From: Biomphalaria glabrata
Lineage: Eukaryota > Mollusca > Gastropoda > Planorbidae
Assembly (NCBI RefSeq): GCF_947242115.1
Contig: NC_074713.1
Location: forward strand, 8,681,001 to 8,745,000
Direction: 5' to 3'
DNA: 64,000 nt
In this document: one piece after another, positions 22,866 through 34,500 of the stretch
How positions within the stretch are numbered: the stretch's first letter is position 1
Layout of the letters: the number at the start of each line of letters is the position of its first letter
The notes under the pieces: generated by a model
What the model was told of the DNA's origin: nothing
Seen by the model: the letters and a program-made list of their open reading frames with translations, nothing else
The model's database searches: none
Position numbers and translations under genes: made by a program

Positions 22866-24627
22866 CAGATAATCATTTTCTGTGACTTCAGAAAAATCAA
22901 CACTCCATAAGTCGTTGAGATAGCCATCAATGCCTTTCCCATCATGACCAACTCCGCCAAATATAACAGCTCTGTTAGGCTTCAATTTCCACACCATCAT
23001 CTCAGTGCGAGCTCCAGGATGGCTTGTGTGTTTCTTGGCATCCAGCTTGTCATACTTTCCCTGAATGTCTCCAGATTTGCTTCCTCCCATGAAAGCCCAG
23101 CCTTCCTCCTTGACATGGAACCTCCACAGATCTGCCAATAATTTGCTAGATCTAGTGTGGTAAGCATCAGGCTGCATATCATCATTACCAGCCCCTCCAA
23201 ACAGCCAAAGGTGACCGTGTGAGTCTGTCCAAGATGCTGAGCTGATACGACTGCCAGGAAGGTTAGAATCAACAGTTGTGCCTATGCCATTCAAGACAGA
23301 TTTATGACCTGGGAAAAGTGGGCCAGAGACATAGAACCAGACCTTTGTTTCAGGATAATACTTCCATAAGTCAGACATTAATCCAGTGCTCTGCTGCAAC
23401 ATGTAGGTAAACAAAGGATTACTATTTCCTCCGAACAGGTAGAAAACATTGTTACTGACCCATGTGCATGCTCCATTTCTCCCCATAGGATAGACTAAAT
23501 TACCCATCAGTCCTGTCAAGTTTTTTAACCCATAAACCTCTTCCCATTTTAAGGACAACATATTGAAAACCCATAAGTCATTGTAAATAATTTTATCTCC
23601 AAGACCGCCAAATAGATATAAGCTAGAGTTATAACACCAGACTCCCGAATGACCCCTGCTGGAAGGTGCGCTGCTCATGTTCAACAATCTAGTCCATTTG
23701 TTGTGTTTCAGATCATATGTCCATGAATCTGATAGGCTTTTGCCACCTATACCAAAGCCTCCAAACATGAACAGTGTCTCATTATAGCTACATGATGCAG
23801 CAAGATGCCTGCCTTCGGGTATCTCTATCATCTCACTATCTGTGGCATTGGCTGTGAATGATCCTGGATGCAGCAATTTGAATTTCCCAGTGGCTATGTC
23901 ATACAGCCAAAAGTCATTTAGTACACGAGGCACACCTGCAGATTAAATGAAAAATATATTTTCAAAAGAATTGTTTAACCTAAGATTGATTTTAAAGTAA
24001 GTAACCCTGTATACAGATATAGAATAAAATAAACAATAGAAACCACACAAAAATAAAGAATATGAAAAAAACAAAATCAAACTTTATAAAATGGATTCAA
24101 TTCCCACCTCTAATACAACTATAAGCATTGAGACCATTAAACGCAGGGGGACATATGAGGTGATCAGTTCACAAAGTTAGGCTAAAATGACATTTCTTTG
24201 TCACAGATATCACTGATGACAAAGTGTGGCCACTTTGTAGTCAATTCATGCACTCACAGGGAGACAAAAGAGTGTACACAAGAGAGAAGTAGCAGAATCA
24301 TGTCTTGTTTTGCTTTAAACTATTCATGAAGCACTGCTCTGAATTCTCTGCAGCTTATGCATGGCACATATTTTACCAGCAGCATTGGTTGAATACTGGG
24401 TAAAGTCACAACAGTTTAATATAAGACTTACTCTTTTACCAAAATCATGAATTCAGTTAAAAGCAAAGAAAAAAAAAATATACCTGTTGAAATATCAGAG
24501 AAGCCATTCCCACCAAACATATACACTGTTTCACTTTGTACCCATATGGTTGAACCACTGCGTCCTCCTGGATAATCTTTAGCGGTCAATTGATCTGCAT
24601 TATTATCACCTCCAAGCCAAGTCCATT
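22866..24627 (-). CDS. Kelch-repeat beta-propeller protein (internal part, two exons)
   Basis: Two minus-strand exons join in phase: 24,627-24,484 (144 nt, AG acceptor, GTATAT donor) and about 23,935-22,866 (~1,070 nt, CTGCAG acceptor, GTGAGT donor). Together they encode ~404 residues with six or seven kelch units. Each has the F-G-G turn (YMFGGNG, LFMFGGFG, LYLFGGLG, FYLFGGNS, LWLFGGAG, VIFGGVG) followed by the N-D-L/F-W-x-(Y/F) strand (LNDFWLYD, YNDLWVFN, MSDLWKYY, LADLWRFH, LNDLWSVD) and a W four to five residues on. That is one nearly complete propeller. Kelch propellers usually mediate protein binding. The larger proteins that carry them vary (attractin/MEGF8-like, BTB-kelch and others), and no partner domain is visible, so I give no symbol. 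Start and stop exons were not found. The last donor implies further exons at lower coordinates. Boundary of the long exon is good to one base. Confidence 0.85.
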
Positions 24628-24882
24628 CTTTTTAATAATAAAATTTAAATATTACTGATAAACATTACAATTACAATGTAATGAAAAATACAAAGATATA
24701 GATCTAGTAGAAATATAAAATTATAATTATGTCAATGTGACTAAATAAGCCTAGAACTATAGATCAAATTATTTCTTTTGAAAAACCTAAATTTATGAAT
24801 GTTTGCCCTATGCACGAAATCGAAATGTGAACTTTATTGAAATTAATTTACTTATATGTATAACTTATAAATCTAGATCAGT

Positions 24883-25560
24883 GGTTCCCAAAGTGGTCCT
24901 ATGGACCCCCAAGGGTCCTCAGTATCTTTCAGTGAAAAAATTAAAATTGTTTTGGGGATCCCTGAACATGGTCAGGGGTGTGTGTAAAGATTAGATAAAA
25001 AAACATAATTGTGTTGTCTGGCGCTGGTGTTGGGTGGTAAATATGGTACAATGATTTTTATAACATAGATTATTGATTCCAAAGTCTGGAAAGACATACA
25101 CTATTGGTGAAGAACTTATTTTACTAGCTGTATTGTGAATTAATTAATATTCACTGTGAAGCACAAACCAACAAAGTTTGTTATATAAGAGACTTAAAAT
25201 TACAGGTATCTGAATTTAGCTTGGCTATTCCACTTTACCAGTAAACAAAGCTTTACTTTAAGTTTAGGTAAGATTTGTTGAGAAGAAGAATTGTTAATTG
25301 CTAAATGTTTGAAAACCAATTCAAAAGGGAACTGTGATTTACTGAGTTCGAAAGATTTTTCGATGTAAAATCTAAACTCTTGACTAAAATCATTTCTGTA
25401 ACTACTGATGGTGCCCAGGCAATAGTAGAAAAATACTTGAGAATTTGTGACATACTTAAAACAAGCTGGATTGAATATATTTTCAGTACATTGTGTCATT
25501 CATTGACATCATTTAGTCTCAATCTTAGCAAATTTTGACAGGGATTACTAGATTATATAA
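24883..25560 (+). pseudogene. hAT element remnant (ZBED-like transposase piece)
   Basis: Begins with CAGTGGTTCCCAAAGTGG, a classic hAT terminal sequence, followed by GACCCCCAAGGGTCCT-like text. Further in, the plus strand reads KIISVTTDGAQAIVEKYLR, resembling the K--SVTTDGAPAM-GK segment of hAT transposases, and then FSTLCHSLTSFSLNLSK. Interrupted by stops; no opposite terminus identified. Fossil. Confidence 0.55.
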
Positions 25561-26019
25561 TATTAAAATTTAATTAAATTTGTTGATAAAGCCTAAAGGA
25601 TAGTCATCAATGTAGGATTATTTGCTAAACTTTGATTGGAAAATGGTTTATCACTTTTAACACAAAAGTAGGCCTAGGTTGGCTTTTAAAACTAAAAGTG
25701 TATGTTTAGATTCATTTTTGTGTTGAAATTCCTGAAAAACAAAGATGGTGATTTGCAACAAAATTTACTGAAACTAATTTGAAACTAATCTACAAGGTGA
25801 AGAAATAAATTTAATCAAATTAAAATGCATTGTATAATAAAATATCAGATAGCCTAAGTTCTAGACAATCTAAATCTAGACTTAGGCTAGGACTTAATCG
25901 AAGTCTACATTTGTAACTAGATCTATATTAGTATATATTTATACTTTGACTATAGTCACTATAGTAACTCTAGATATATATATAGATCTATATATAATAT
26001 AACATTAATAATAAGGCTA

Positions 26020-26710
26020 ATCTTTGAGTCCGAAGATTTGTGAGGAATGCAGTATTTCTCGTGGCTGCGCAGTGACCTACATATTTTGCCACATCCAGGG
26101 CAAGCATAACCATTGTCCGCAGGTGGTCGATTTAGATTTTCTTTTCCCCATCTGCGTTTGTCCTCAGCAGCAGATTTTCTCTTGGTCTCAAATGTGTATC
26201 CCGCGGCCTTCATGAGTGACCTCCAGCTGTCTCATTCAGAGGCCACATGCAACCAGGTGCTCTCTTCTATGTTAGACAAGGAAAGTTGACACCTTAGCTG
26301 GTCTTTGAAGCATTTCCCTGGGGCGCCTCTGTTACGTCGACCACCTTTTAGCTCACCAAAAAATACTGCCTTTGGCATACGCTCATCTCCCATACGAAGC
26401 GTAACTACCCAGCATAACTGTTGGACCAAAAGAAGTCCCTCTATACTGTACATACCGGGGTTCGCTGTTTGTAGTGCGGTCTTGCCACCATATGTCCATG
26501 ATGGAGCGCAAGCATCTTTGGTGGAAGCGCTCAAGAAGTCTTAGATGTTTCCTGTATAGTGTCAATGTCTCAGAGCCATACACAAAAGTTGAGAGAACTA
26601 CTGCCTGGTAGACACTAATTTTTGTAGGCAGGCGGAGCGATCTGTTCCGCCAAACTCTCGCCTGAAGGCGTCTGGCCCTGGCCAGAGGGTTATCTACTTC
26701 CCTTGAAAAA
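26020..26710 (-). mobile_element. LINE 3' half (RT thumb to zinc-finger tail)
   Basis: Minus-strand pieces in order: NPLARARRLQARVWRNRSLR, KISVYQAVVLSTFVYGSETL, LLERFHQRCLRSIMDIWWQD, MPKAVFFGELKGGRRNRGAP, GKCFKDQLRCQLSLS and ENLNRPPADNGYACPGCGKI ending ...SLRSHEKYC. This is the 3' part of the GVKQGCVLAP-type LINE, with frameshifts; the 5' half and catalytic RT motifs are absent. The same family is at 2.5-4.1, 10.7, 38.6, 49.0 and 56.5-57.6 kb. Confidence 0.8.
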
Positions 26711-26730
26711 TAATATAATATATAATATAC

Positions 26731-27128
26731 TGTTGTAACTCTAAGGTAGGCACTCAACGAAAGGCATGAGGTAACACTAAACTAGGTATTTATTTACAGT
26801 ACAAACAGGCATGGACTTCAGCCATCAAGTCCCTGAATGTCATATCTCAAGTGACACCAGTCCTTTCTTATCTTATCTTATATAATACAGACGTTACTTC
26901 AAATACCAATACAGACCACGACACACTTCCCAGTGCCGCCCCAGGTACTCAACACAGTTCATAGATAGCACAAAGGAGGTTTTCTCGAGTCAAGACAGCT
27001 TAGACTTCCATCACTTTAGCCAGATCCACAACAGTTCCTGTATAGTGTATAAACATGTCTTCCACTACTTGTGTTGAATGGCGCTCTGAAACGCATCATC
27101 AGTGTGGCTCGGGAGAGGAGTTACAACA
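26731..27128 (-). mobile_element. Solo LTR candidate, 398 bp
   Basis: Termini TGTTGTAACTC...GAGTTACAACA with the direct 4-bp flank ATAC on each side (26,727-26,730 and 27,129-27,132). The minus strand has a TATATAAG-type TATA box followed by AATAAA, the order expected of an LTR promoter and poly(A) signal, so I read it as a solo LTR on the minus strand. The terminal inverted symmetry could also suit a small DNA element. Confidence 0.6.
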
Positions 27129-27442
27129 ATACTATGATCTATTCTAGTTCTAGTTAATCTAGTTAATTGACAGCATAAGAACAAAAATCTCTTTTTAAAA
27201 AGTTATTGAAAGTTTAATATAGATAAGGGAGATAAATATGGAATGCTTAAAAACAACATGGTGGTCAGTAAAGGTATCTGGGCATCTAAACTATTACCCT
27301 AGATTTATTTTAGATCTAGTAGTAGTATTACTATTAGATTAGACTAGTAGACTCTATATAACTTATAATAAGTATTATAAGTATAATTAAGTAGATCTAT
27401 ATAAAAAGTATATTACTATATTCTATATATTGTATATATTAT

Positions 27443-29586
27443 TGTTATAACCCAATTCGTGACGCAAAAGGGTTAACTGTGTGTGATCAGCTGACAGTAA
27501 TACAGTTTAGCATGCTATATTGAAAGGCAAGGGACAGTACTGGCATGAACTTTGCACATGAATAGCGTCCGTGTTATGATCATCTGATCATAAGTCTGCG
27601 CAGACCTGACACACAGTGGGTTGGAAAACGGCAGTTCAAGAACGGAGAGCGTTGAGACCGGGACTGTTAGTCGGCCATGAAGTCGGTCCTGGTGCAGTCC
27701 TCCAGTGAAACGTACGAGTCCAGGAAGAGACAGTAGAGTTTATGAGTTTAGTACAGTGATATAGTCTAACGTTGTAGTAGTTAATTGTGTTGCCAATTGT
27801 GTCATATTGGCTGTTTTATTTGACCCTTATTAAAGTACCAGATTATTTGGAGCCTTGTTGTCAAGTTCTTGATGTGTTGATGTGTACTGTTTAGTTTAGC
27901 AGTGTTTACAGAAGGCCTGGAGTAGGAGAAAGAATCGTAACACTGGTGTCTTGAAGTGGGATTTCCTATGGCTTCTGTAAAACTGCTAGACGAACTGAAT
28001 CAGAAAGAACTGAAACAAAAGCTGAAATGGCGAGGACTGAAGTGCTACAAAAGGAACAACGAAACTCTTAAAGAACGTCTCCGGCAAGCCCTGATGGATG
28101 AAGAGGAAGATCCGAACACGTACCTCTTTGAACTCACACCTGATGTGGTAGAGCTTTCAGAATGTGATCAAGGGTGACTCGCAGAAAGAGACAGATGAAG
28201 ATACAAGAGATGAGACCAGTAGTTCAACCAACGCTTTTGCTGTAGACGTACCTGATGTGAGTACCTCCATCAGCCAGATAGAACAAGACAACGTTGTGTC
28301 TTACCCCAAGCCTGTAGCTGGGGACATTAAAGGCATCTGTCAGTGCTGATGGGAGAAACTCAAATCTTGATGGCTGCACCCAGATGTTATGCAAGAACTT
28401 TATGTGTCGAGTTCCGCAGGAAGAATGCAAACCCCAAGGAACCCATCGGCAAGGTCTGCACCCAACAGACGTTTATCCAGCTGACGAGACCAGACTGAGA
28501 AGCCCTGATGGTGGTCAAGTAAGTAAACTGGAGCCTGATGCTGAAGATGAGGGACCTTCGCAAGTGGAGTGCTGCCAACTTGCTTTACTAGTTTGCCCTC
28601 CGGACAAGCCTGAAGATGATGTGTGCCACTATTTCCCCTCCTGTGGACCTGATACCCATTCCCAAAAACCTTCTATTGAAAGCCCTATGAAACAACCTGA
28701 TAGGCCAACAATCTTGGTGACCCCAGTCCTGACATCCTATCCCTTTCCATGTGCTGCCTGGCTGCATTCAGTAGTGGATGGCAGAAGAGGGCAACGTTTG
28801 CTGGAGATGCAACCACGACTTCTGTGCAACGAGATGAAGGTCGACTGGAGGAGACGAATGCAACGTTTGCCGAGTTCAACAACCGTGGCGATGCGACCAC
28901 GATGCCAGTGCAACCAGGTGAAGGTCAGCTGGAGCAGAAGGAAAAAGAGACATACGCAGACTACAACATAGATGGCTCCATCGAGATGGCAATATAAGCC
29001 CATTGTCGCTACTACCGATAGACCCCCGCCTGCATCGACTAACCTCCACTGCCCATGTCGTGAGATAAATTTTGTCCTGGACGGACAAATCTGAAAAGGG
29101 GGCAGTGTTATAACCCAATTCGTGACGCAAAAGGGTTAACTGTGTGTGATCAGCTGACATATGTGACACAGGCCAGTAATATAGTTTAGCATGCTATATT
29201 GAAAGGCAATGGACAGTACTGGCATGAACTTTGCACGTGAATAGCGTCCGTGTGATGGTCATCTGATCATAAGCCTGCGCAGACCTGACACACAGTGTCA
29301 AGACCGGAGAGCGTTGAGACCGGGACTGTTAGTCGGCCATGAAGTCGGTCCTGGTGCAGTCCTCCAGGAAGAGACAGTAGAGTTTATGAGTTTAGTACAG
29401 TGATATAGTCTAACGTTGTAGTAGTTAATTGTGTTGCCAATTGTGTCATATTGGCTGTTTTATTTGACCCTTATTAAAGTACCAGATTATTTGGAGCCTT
29501 GTTGTCAAGTTCTTGATGTGTTGATGTGTAGTGTTTAGTTTAGCAGTGTTTACAGAAGGCCTGGAGTAGGAGAGAGAATCGTAACA
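27443..29586 (+). mobile_element. Short LTR retrotransposon with two LTRs, no pol
   Basis: Two similar LTRs (27,443-27,942 and 29,106-29,586; TGTTATAACCC...CGTAACA) flank ~1.16 kb and are bordered by the 4-bp direct repeat TTAT. A polypurine tract (AAAAGGGGGCAG) directly precedes the 3' LTR. The internal part begins with a short gag-like frame (27,965-28,177) containing a SAP-like helix-extended-loop-helix (LKQKLKWRGLKCYKRNN), as seen in gags of some mollusc gypsy elements. No protease, RT or integrase is present. It is a broken or non-autonomous element. The LTRs are close to each other apart from a small length difference, suggesting a modest age. Confidence 0.85.
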
Positions 29587-30268
29587 TTATAAACGACTAT
29601 TATAGTCTAGATTATAATATTTAAATCTAGAGTAGAATAGACAATAGTAGAGTCTAGAAAGTAGAATAGATCTTTTTATTAGATCTACTCTACTAGACTT
29701 AGAGTTTAGAACTTTAGACCTTTTAGACTTTTACCTTAAATTGTGAAGTAAATAAAGTGAAGTTAAATACAAAAATAGGCTTAAAGTTAAATTAAGTGAA
29801 ATTAAATTTAATTTAATATATATTTAATATATTAAAGTGATCACCTTGGCCTTGACTCTGCTGGCTTTTTACTATCTGAAATATTGAATTAAGGTATGTC
29901 AATAGAAAATATGAATAAACTAGATCTAGCTCTAATAACATTTCATATTTTAGAAATCTATTCTTAGTTCTAGTCTACTTGTTTTTCTAAAAAAACAAAA
30001 GTTTATTGACTCCAATCTCCATTACAGAAGATTTGCTCATAAAACTCACAGACCTAGATTATGTGACAAAATCATGTCTATGACTATGGACAAAACTCCT
30101 GCACTGAGCTACAAATGAATTAGATGTCTAAATTTATAGGTCTGTGATACAAATCTTGTTTATGGTTTATTAGTTCCATTTATAGTCTATGGTTCCATTA
30201 CCCCTTCCCCCCCCCCCCTGTCCAATAAAATAAAGGCGTCGACTTCCGTCAAAATAGTAACAAAATAA
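29587..30268. promoter_or_regulatory. CTAG/AGATCT-rich upstream region of ZFYVE21
   Basis: AT-rich sequence dense in TCTAGA, AGATCT and CTAGATC words up to about 29,720, then AT-rich to the ZFYVE21 start codon. It should contain the promoter and 5' UTR. I see no reliable TATA box. A C-run (CCCCTTCCCCCCCCCCCTG) lies 50-80 bp before the ATG. Confidence 0.3.
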
Positions 30269-31473
30269 ATGGCGACAAGTGATAAGAGATTAGTAAAATC
30301 AAAAAGTGGCATGAGAATGCTATGTTTCGATCCCAGATTAGCTAGTCCATTTACAGTCGAAGAGCCTCCTTGGTCTGAGGAAGTGAGTAATCTAATCAAT
30401 TCTAATCTAGATCTGGAACATAGATCTAGAATCATTTAGAATGTCACTACTAGATCTAGTACACTAGACTCCAGACTGGCTAGTCACTAGCTTAGAGTAA
30501 CTTAGAGTTAGACAAGACTAGCTTATTTATTACTAGCTCAGTAGCTGGTTACTAGCTAGTCTAGGTCTAGACGACTCCAGACTCTAGTCTAGACTCTAGA
30601 CAGTGGACACTAGTCACAGTGTAGTGACTAGTCACTAGATAAGTCTGACAGTTAAGATAGAATCATAGAAATAGATCTATTAAATTTAAATCAATATTAT
30701 ACTCTATAATTTATAGAGTCTGAGTCTAGAGTTTTTCTTTTAGATCTACTAGATTTTACTAGTCTAGATCTAGAATATAGTATCTAAAATCTAATACTAG
30801 ACAGTAAATAAATTATAATAAAGTTAATAAAGACATTAATGATTAAATTTAATTTTTTAAAGGGAAACTCCGATGGTTTTGACAATTTTTTATATAATAT
30901 TATGCCTTTTATGGTTATATTATAATAAAATTATATGTGTTTTGTTTTGCAGATAATGAATGTATTATTCTTTTTTCTTAATTTACAATAATAACTTAGT
31001 AATTCACTAATTGATGTTTTTCTGATGTAATTTTCCTGCGCATCCAAAACAATCAGATTTTCACCGGGTTTCTATGTGACGTCACACTAACCTATTAATT
31101 AAATCTATTGACTTATTGTATAACGGGAGACCATACAGTAAAGTTTACATTCTCGTAAAAGAAATATATCTTGTCTATACAGTTAGATCTAGATCTTGTA
31201 AGCAAAGAAAAAAATGTGTGTTGAAAGTAGATTTACATGCTTGACTAACCACGGCAGTGTGTATTTTCTCACCTGACCACTCAACACACTCAAACACTAT
31301 CACTTGGTTGTCTTGTCATGACCGCCTACACATTGTCTAGACTAGCTTTACACTGACCAGTTAGTTAAATTAGAATCAGTCAAACACAAAATCAATTTAC
31401 TTTTTAAGACAGGGAGGGGCTTAGATGAAAATGTTACTTTTTTTCTCGAGTTGGTTATCCTAATGCTTTTAGA

Positions 31474-31519
<46 letters not shown>

Positions 31520-34500
31520 ACTGTACCATAGCTCTGGACTAGGCCATCGCTAAGCCTAACAACTACTGTAAGAATGAAGCGATACGATTGGTGAAGCGTA
31601 GTTTCTCTTTCGGTATAGTTTAGGGAAGTGACGTTTGACTGAGCTAAAAACTAAATCTCATAGAACCCCGTTTTTTGTTTTTTTGAGATGTCAAGAATTT
31701 ACTGACTAATTTATTAAATATAAATGTTTCGAAGCATTCAAATAAAAAATGGTAAAATGTTTACTATTACAACTTTTTGCACAGAATTTAAATATGTCAA
31801 TAACTCAAATTTGAAAAACCATCAGAGTTTCCCTTTAAGACATTCTTAGTAGACGAGACTCAGTCTACTAGATAAATTCAAATGAAATTGCATTTGTTCA
31901 GGAACCAAAGTCAGATTATTTGCAGACCATATATATAGAATATATATAGAATATATAGAACTAATTAACATATATAGAACTCTAAAAACAACATAAGAAA
32001 CTGAAAATTCACAAAAAGAATTAGAATAATTACAGAAAAGGGAATCATATGGAGCATATTTTTAGATTCAGAAAAATGCTAGTTATTAAGAGTAACAAAA
32101 AAACTAAAACAAATAAAAACTAATTATTTTATTCATGGTTAACCAGTCACACAGACTAAAAACTAAAAAAAAATTATCTAGGTGTAATAATAAATGTAAA
32201 GTTATCATGGAATCCCCATATTGATGAAATTATTAAAAAATCAAGTAAGACATTAGGGTTTATTAAAAGAAATTTGTACAAATCAAACAAGATTATAAAA
32301 CTAAAATACTATTTAACCTTAGTTAGACCAATGTTAGAATATGCATCCTCTGTTTGGGATCCCTCAACTCATGAAAACATACAGAAACTAGAACAAATTA
32401 AATATAAATATATATAAAATAGAGCAGTGAGATTTATAACTAACGAATATTTGAGTTTGATTAGAGTAACATCATAAGTAAAATCACTAAATTTAGAGAC
32501 ACAAGAGGACAGAAAAATAAAAAGTAAGGTAGCTATAATAGATAAAACACTAAACCATAATTTAGAAATAGAAAAACAAAACCTAATGAAATACTCAGAA
32601 AGACACAAAGATAGAGGCACATTCCTTATTTGAAATACAAGAAAAAATTCATACAAAGGCTACATCTTCACTAGTGTTATTAGAGAATGGAATGGGTTGC
32701 CTGAATTAGCTAGGAAAACCAATGAATTTAAGTCATTGAATATCATGCATGACTATATTGACACATGAAATGCATAGGAAAAAGGACGTAATTATCATCT
32801 TTTTTTTAATTAACGTCTGTAATCTATAAAATAAGACTTTAGTGTCAGAGTGACACTGTGACTAGTTCTATATCTACATCTATACTGTATACAGTGGCAG
32901 GCTGAGTATACTGACTATAGACATAGGCTAGAGATTAGTAGGTTACTGACTATAGACATAGGCTAGAGATTAGTAGGTTACTGACTATAGACATAGGCTA
33001 GAGATAGTAGATTACTGACTATCGCGGCGTTCCAGTACCACCTCATCGTGGTCGCCGCGTGAACACCCCGCTCTCAGGGAGTGGCCAAGGGTACTGGTTG
33101 CTTGCCGCTGATGAATGAGCAGCCGGCAAGTGTAAAAGGAACTCAAAGGGGTTATGTCCAGCCCCCCCCCTGTGGGGCCCCGGGGCAACGGTTAGTAAGA
33201 GACCACGGGTTCTCCGAAAAGCGGATAGCGCTGGACACCAACTCGAGGGTTGGTCGGGTTCTCCTGGGACTCGGCTGATTCGCGGGTCTCCCATTGGGCA
33301 AAGACTGGACTGACTGGCGCGGCCTTAGCGGGCTGCGTCGGGCGGACTGGTCGGCGTCCACGAGCTAGGCTCTATCTAGCCCGTCCCCTGTGAGGTAGTA
33401 GAGGAACGCGCTTCCCAATAAGCAGTTTCGATACTGGGGATATCGAACAATCCTTACACAACCACTCCTCCAGTAGGTGAGCTCTTGCCATACGGAGGTG
33501 GTGACCAGTGGTGCGGACTTCCCGCACCCAAAGATTTCGGACCCTCTTGCAGGCCCTGCGTACACTGCTTTCTAATCGGCAATAACTAAGGCCGCCAACG
33601 GTTTTCGACTTCTATACAAACATGAATAATACACGTCAAACCAGAAAACCCGGGTACGAGCAGACCCAAACAGGCTCCGTCGCGCGGGTAGCGGGCGGCA
33701 GGCCCGACAACGAAAAATCCTCTACTACTCGCCCCGTGGTTCCGATCCGGCGGAACCTGTCGAACCACGAAAAATCAGCGAAGGTTCCCCTTTCCAGGAC
33801 AAAGCCCTCTTCCCAGGCTACACTGCATTCGTTCTTCCCTCGGAAGAACGGTAGCCAAGGTGTGGCTAGCCAACCACACCAACCTGGTGATCACTTAGCC
33901 AGATAAAAGTACTTCAGCTCAATATCTGTGGTCTAGTACCTAAGATATTAGAGCTCACGAAACTCCTCCATGAGATGGCAATAGATATCGCACTATTGCA
34001 GGAGACTCTTGTAGGCAAGAAACGAAGTAGCCACATCAGCGGCTATACGGCTTATAAATGTAAATGCGATGAGTGCCGTGGAGTAATCACATATGTAAGA
34101 AACGGCATGACAGTTTCTCAAAATCCTGGCCCTCAAAGCGGGCGTACCGACGCCATCTCGCTAGATATTTTCATAGCTGGAAGAAAACTCACGGTAATCA
34201 ACTGTTATAACCCGCCTAAACATGAACTTGCCATTAACCTCGGCAATAAGAACATCTTAACTAAAACTCTACTAGCTGGGGACTTAAATGCGAAATCTCC
34301 TGCATGGGGCAATGACGCAACCGACTCCTCGGGCCAAAAAGTCCATGAAATCCTAAACACTACAAACCTATTCTGCTTGCAGAATAAACATAGCCCGCCA
34401 ACTCTCCTACACACTGGCAACGGGTCTCTCTCGAGACCTGATTTAACACTAATCTCTGCTGATCTAGAGGGGAAAACCACAATTAAAGTGCTTGAGGATG

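Noticed and set aside
22866-24627. Naming the kelch protein attractin or MEGF8
   Set aside because: Only the propeller is visible; no CUB, EGF, PSI, BTB or other partner domain is in view to decide.
26731-27128. Small DNA transposon with inverted ends
   Set aside because: TG...CA termini, 4-bp flanks and TATA plus AATAAA order fit a solo LTR better, though not decisively.
28384-28971. 195-codon frame as a host gene
   Set aside because: It lies inside the LTR element between its two LTRs, has no recognisable domain and should be counted as part of that fossil.
33365-33565. Minus-strand frames in the LINE 5' leader and across ORF2
   Set aside because: Shadows caused by the GC-richer composition of the element.
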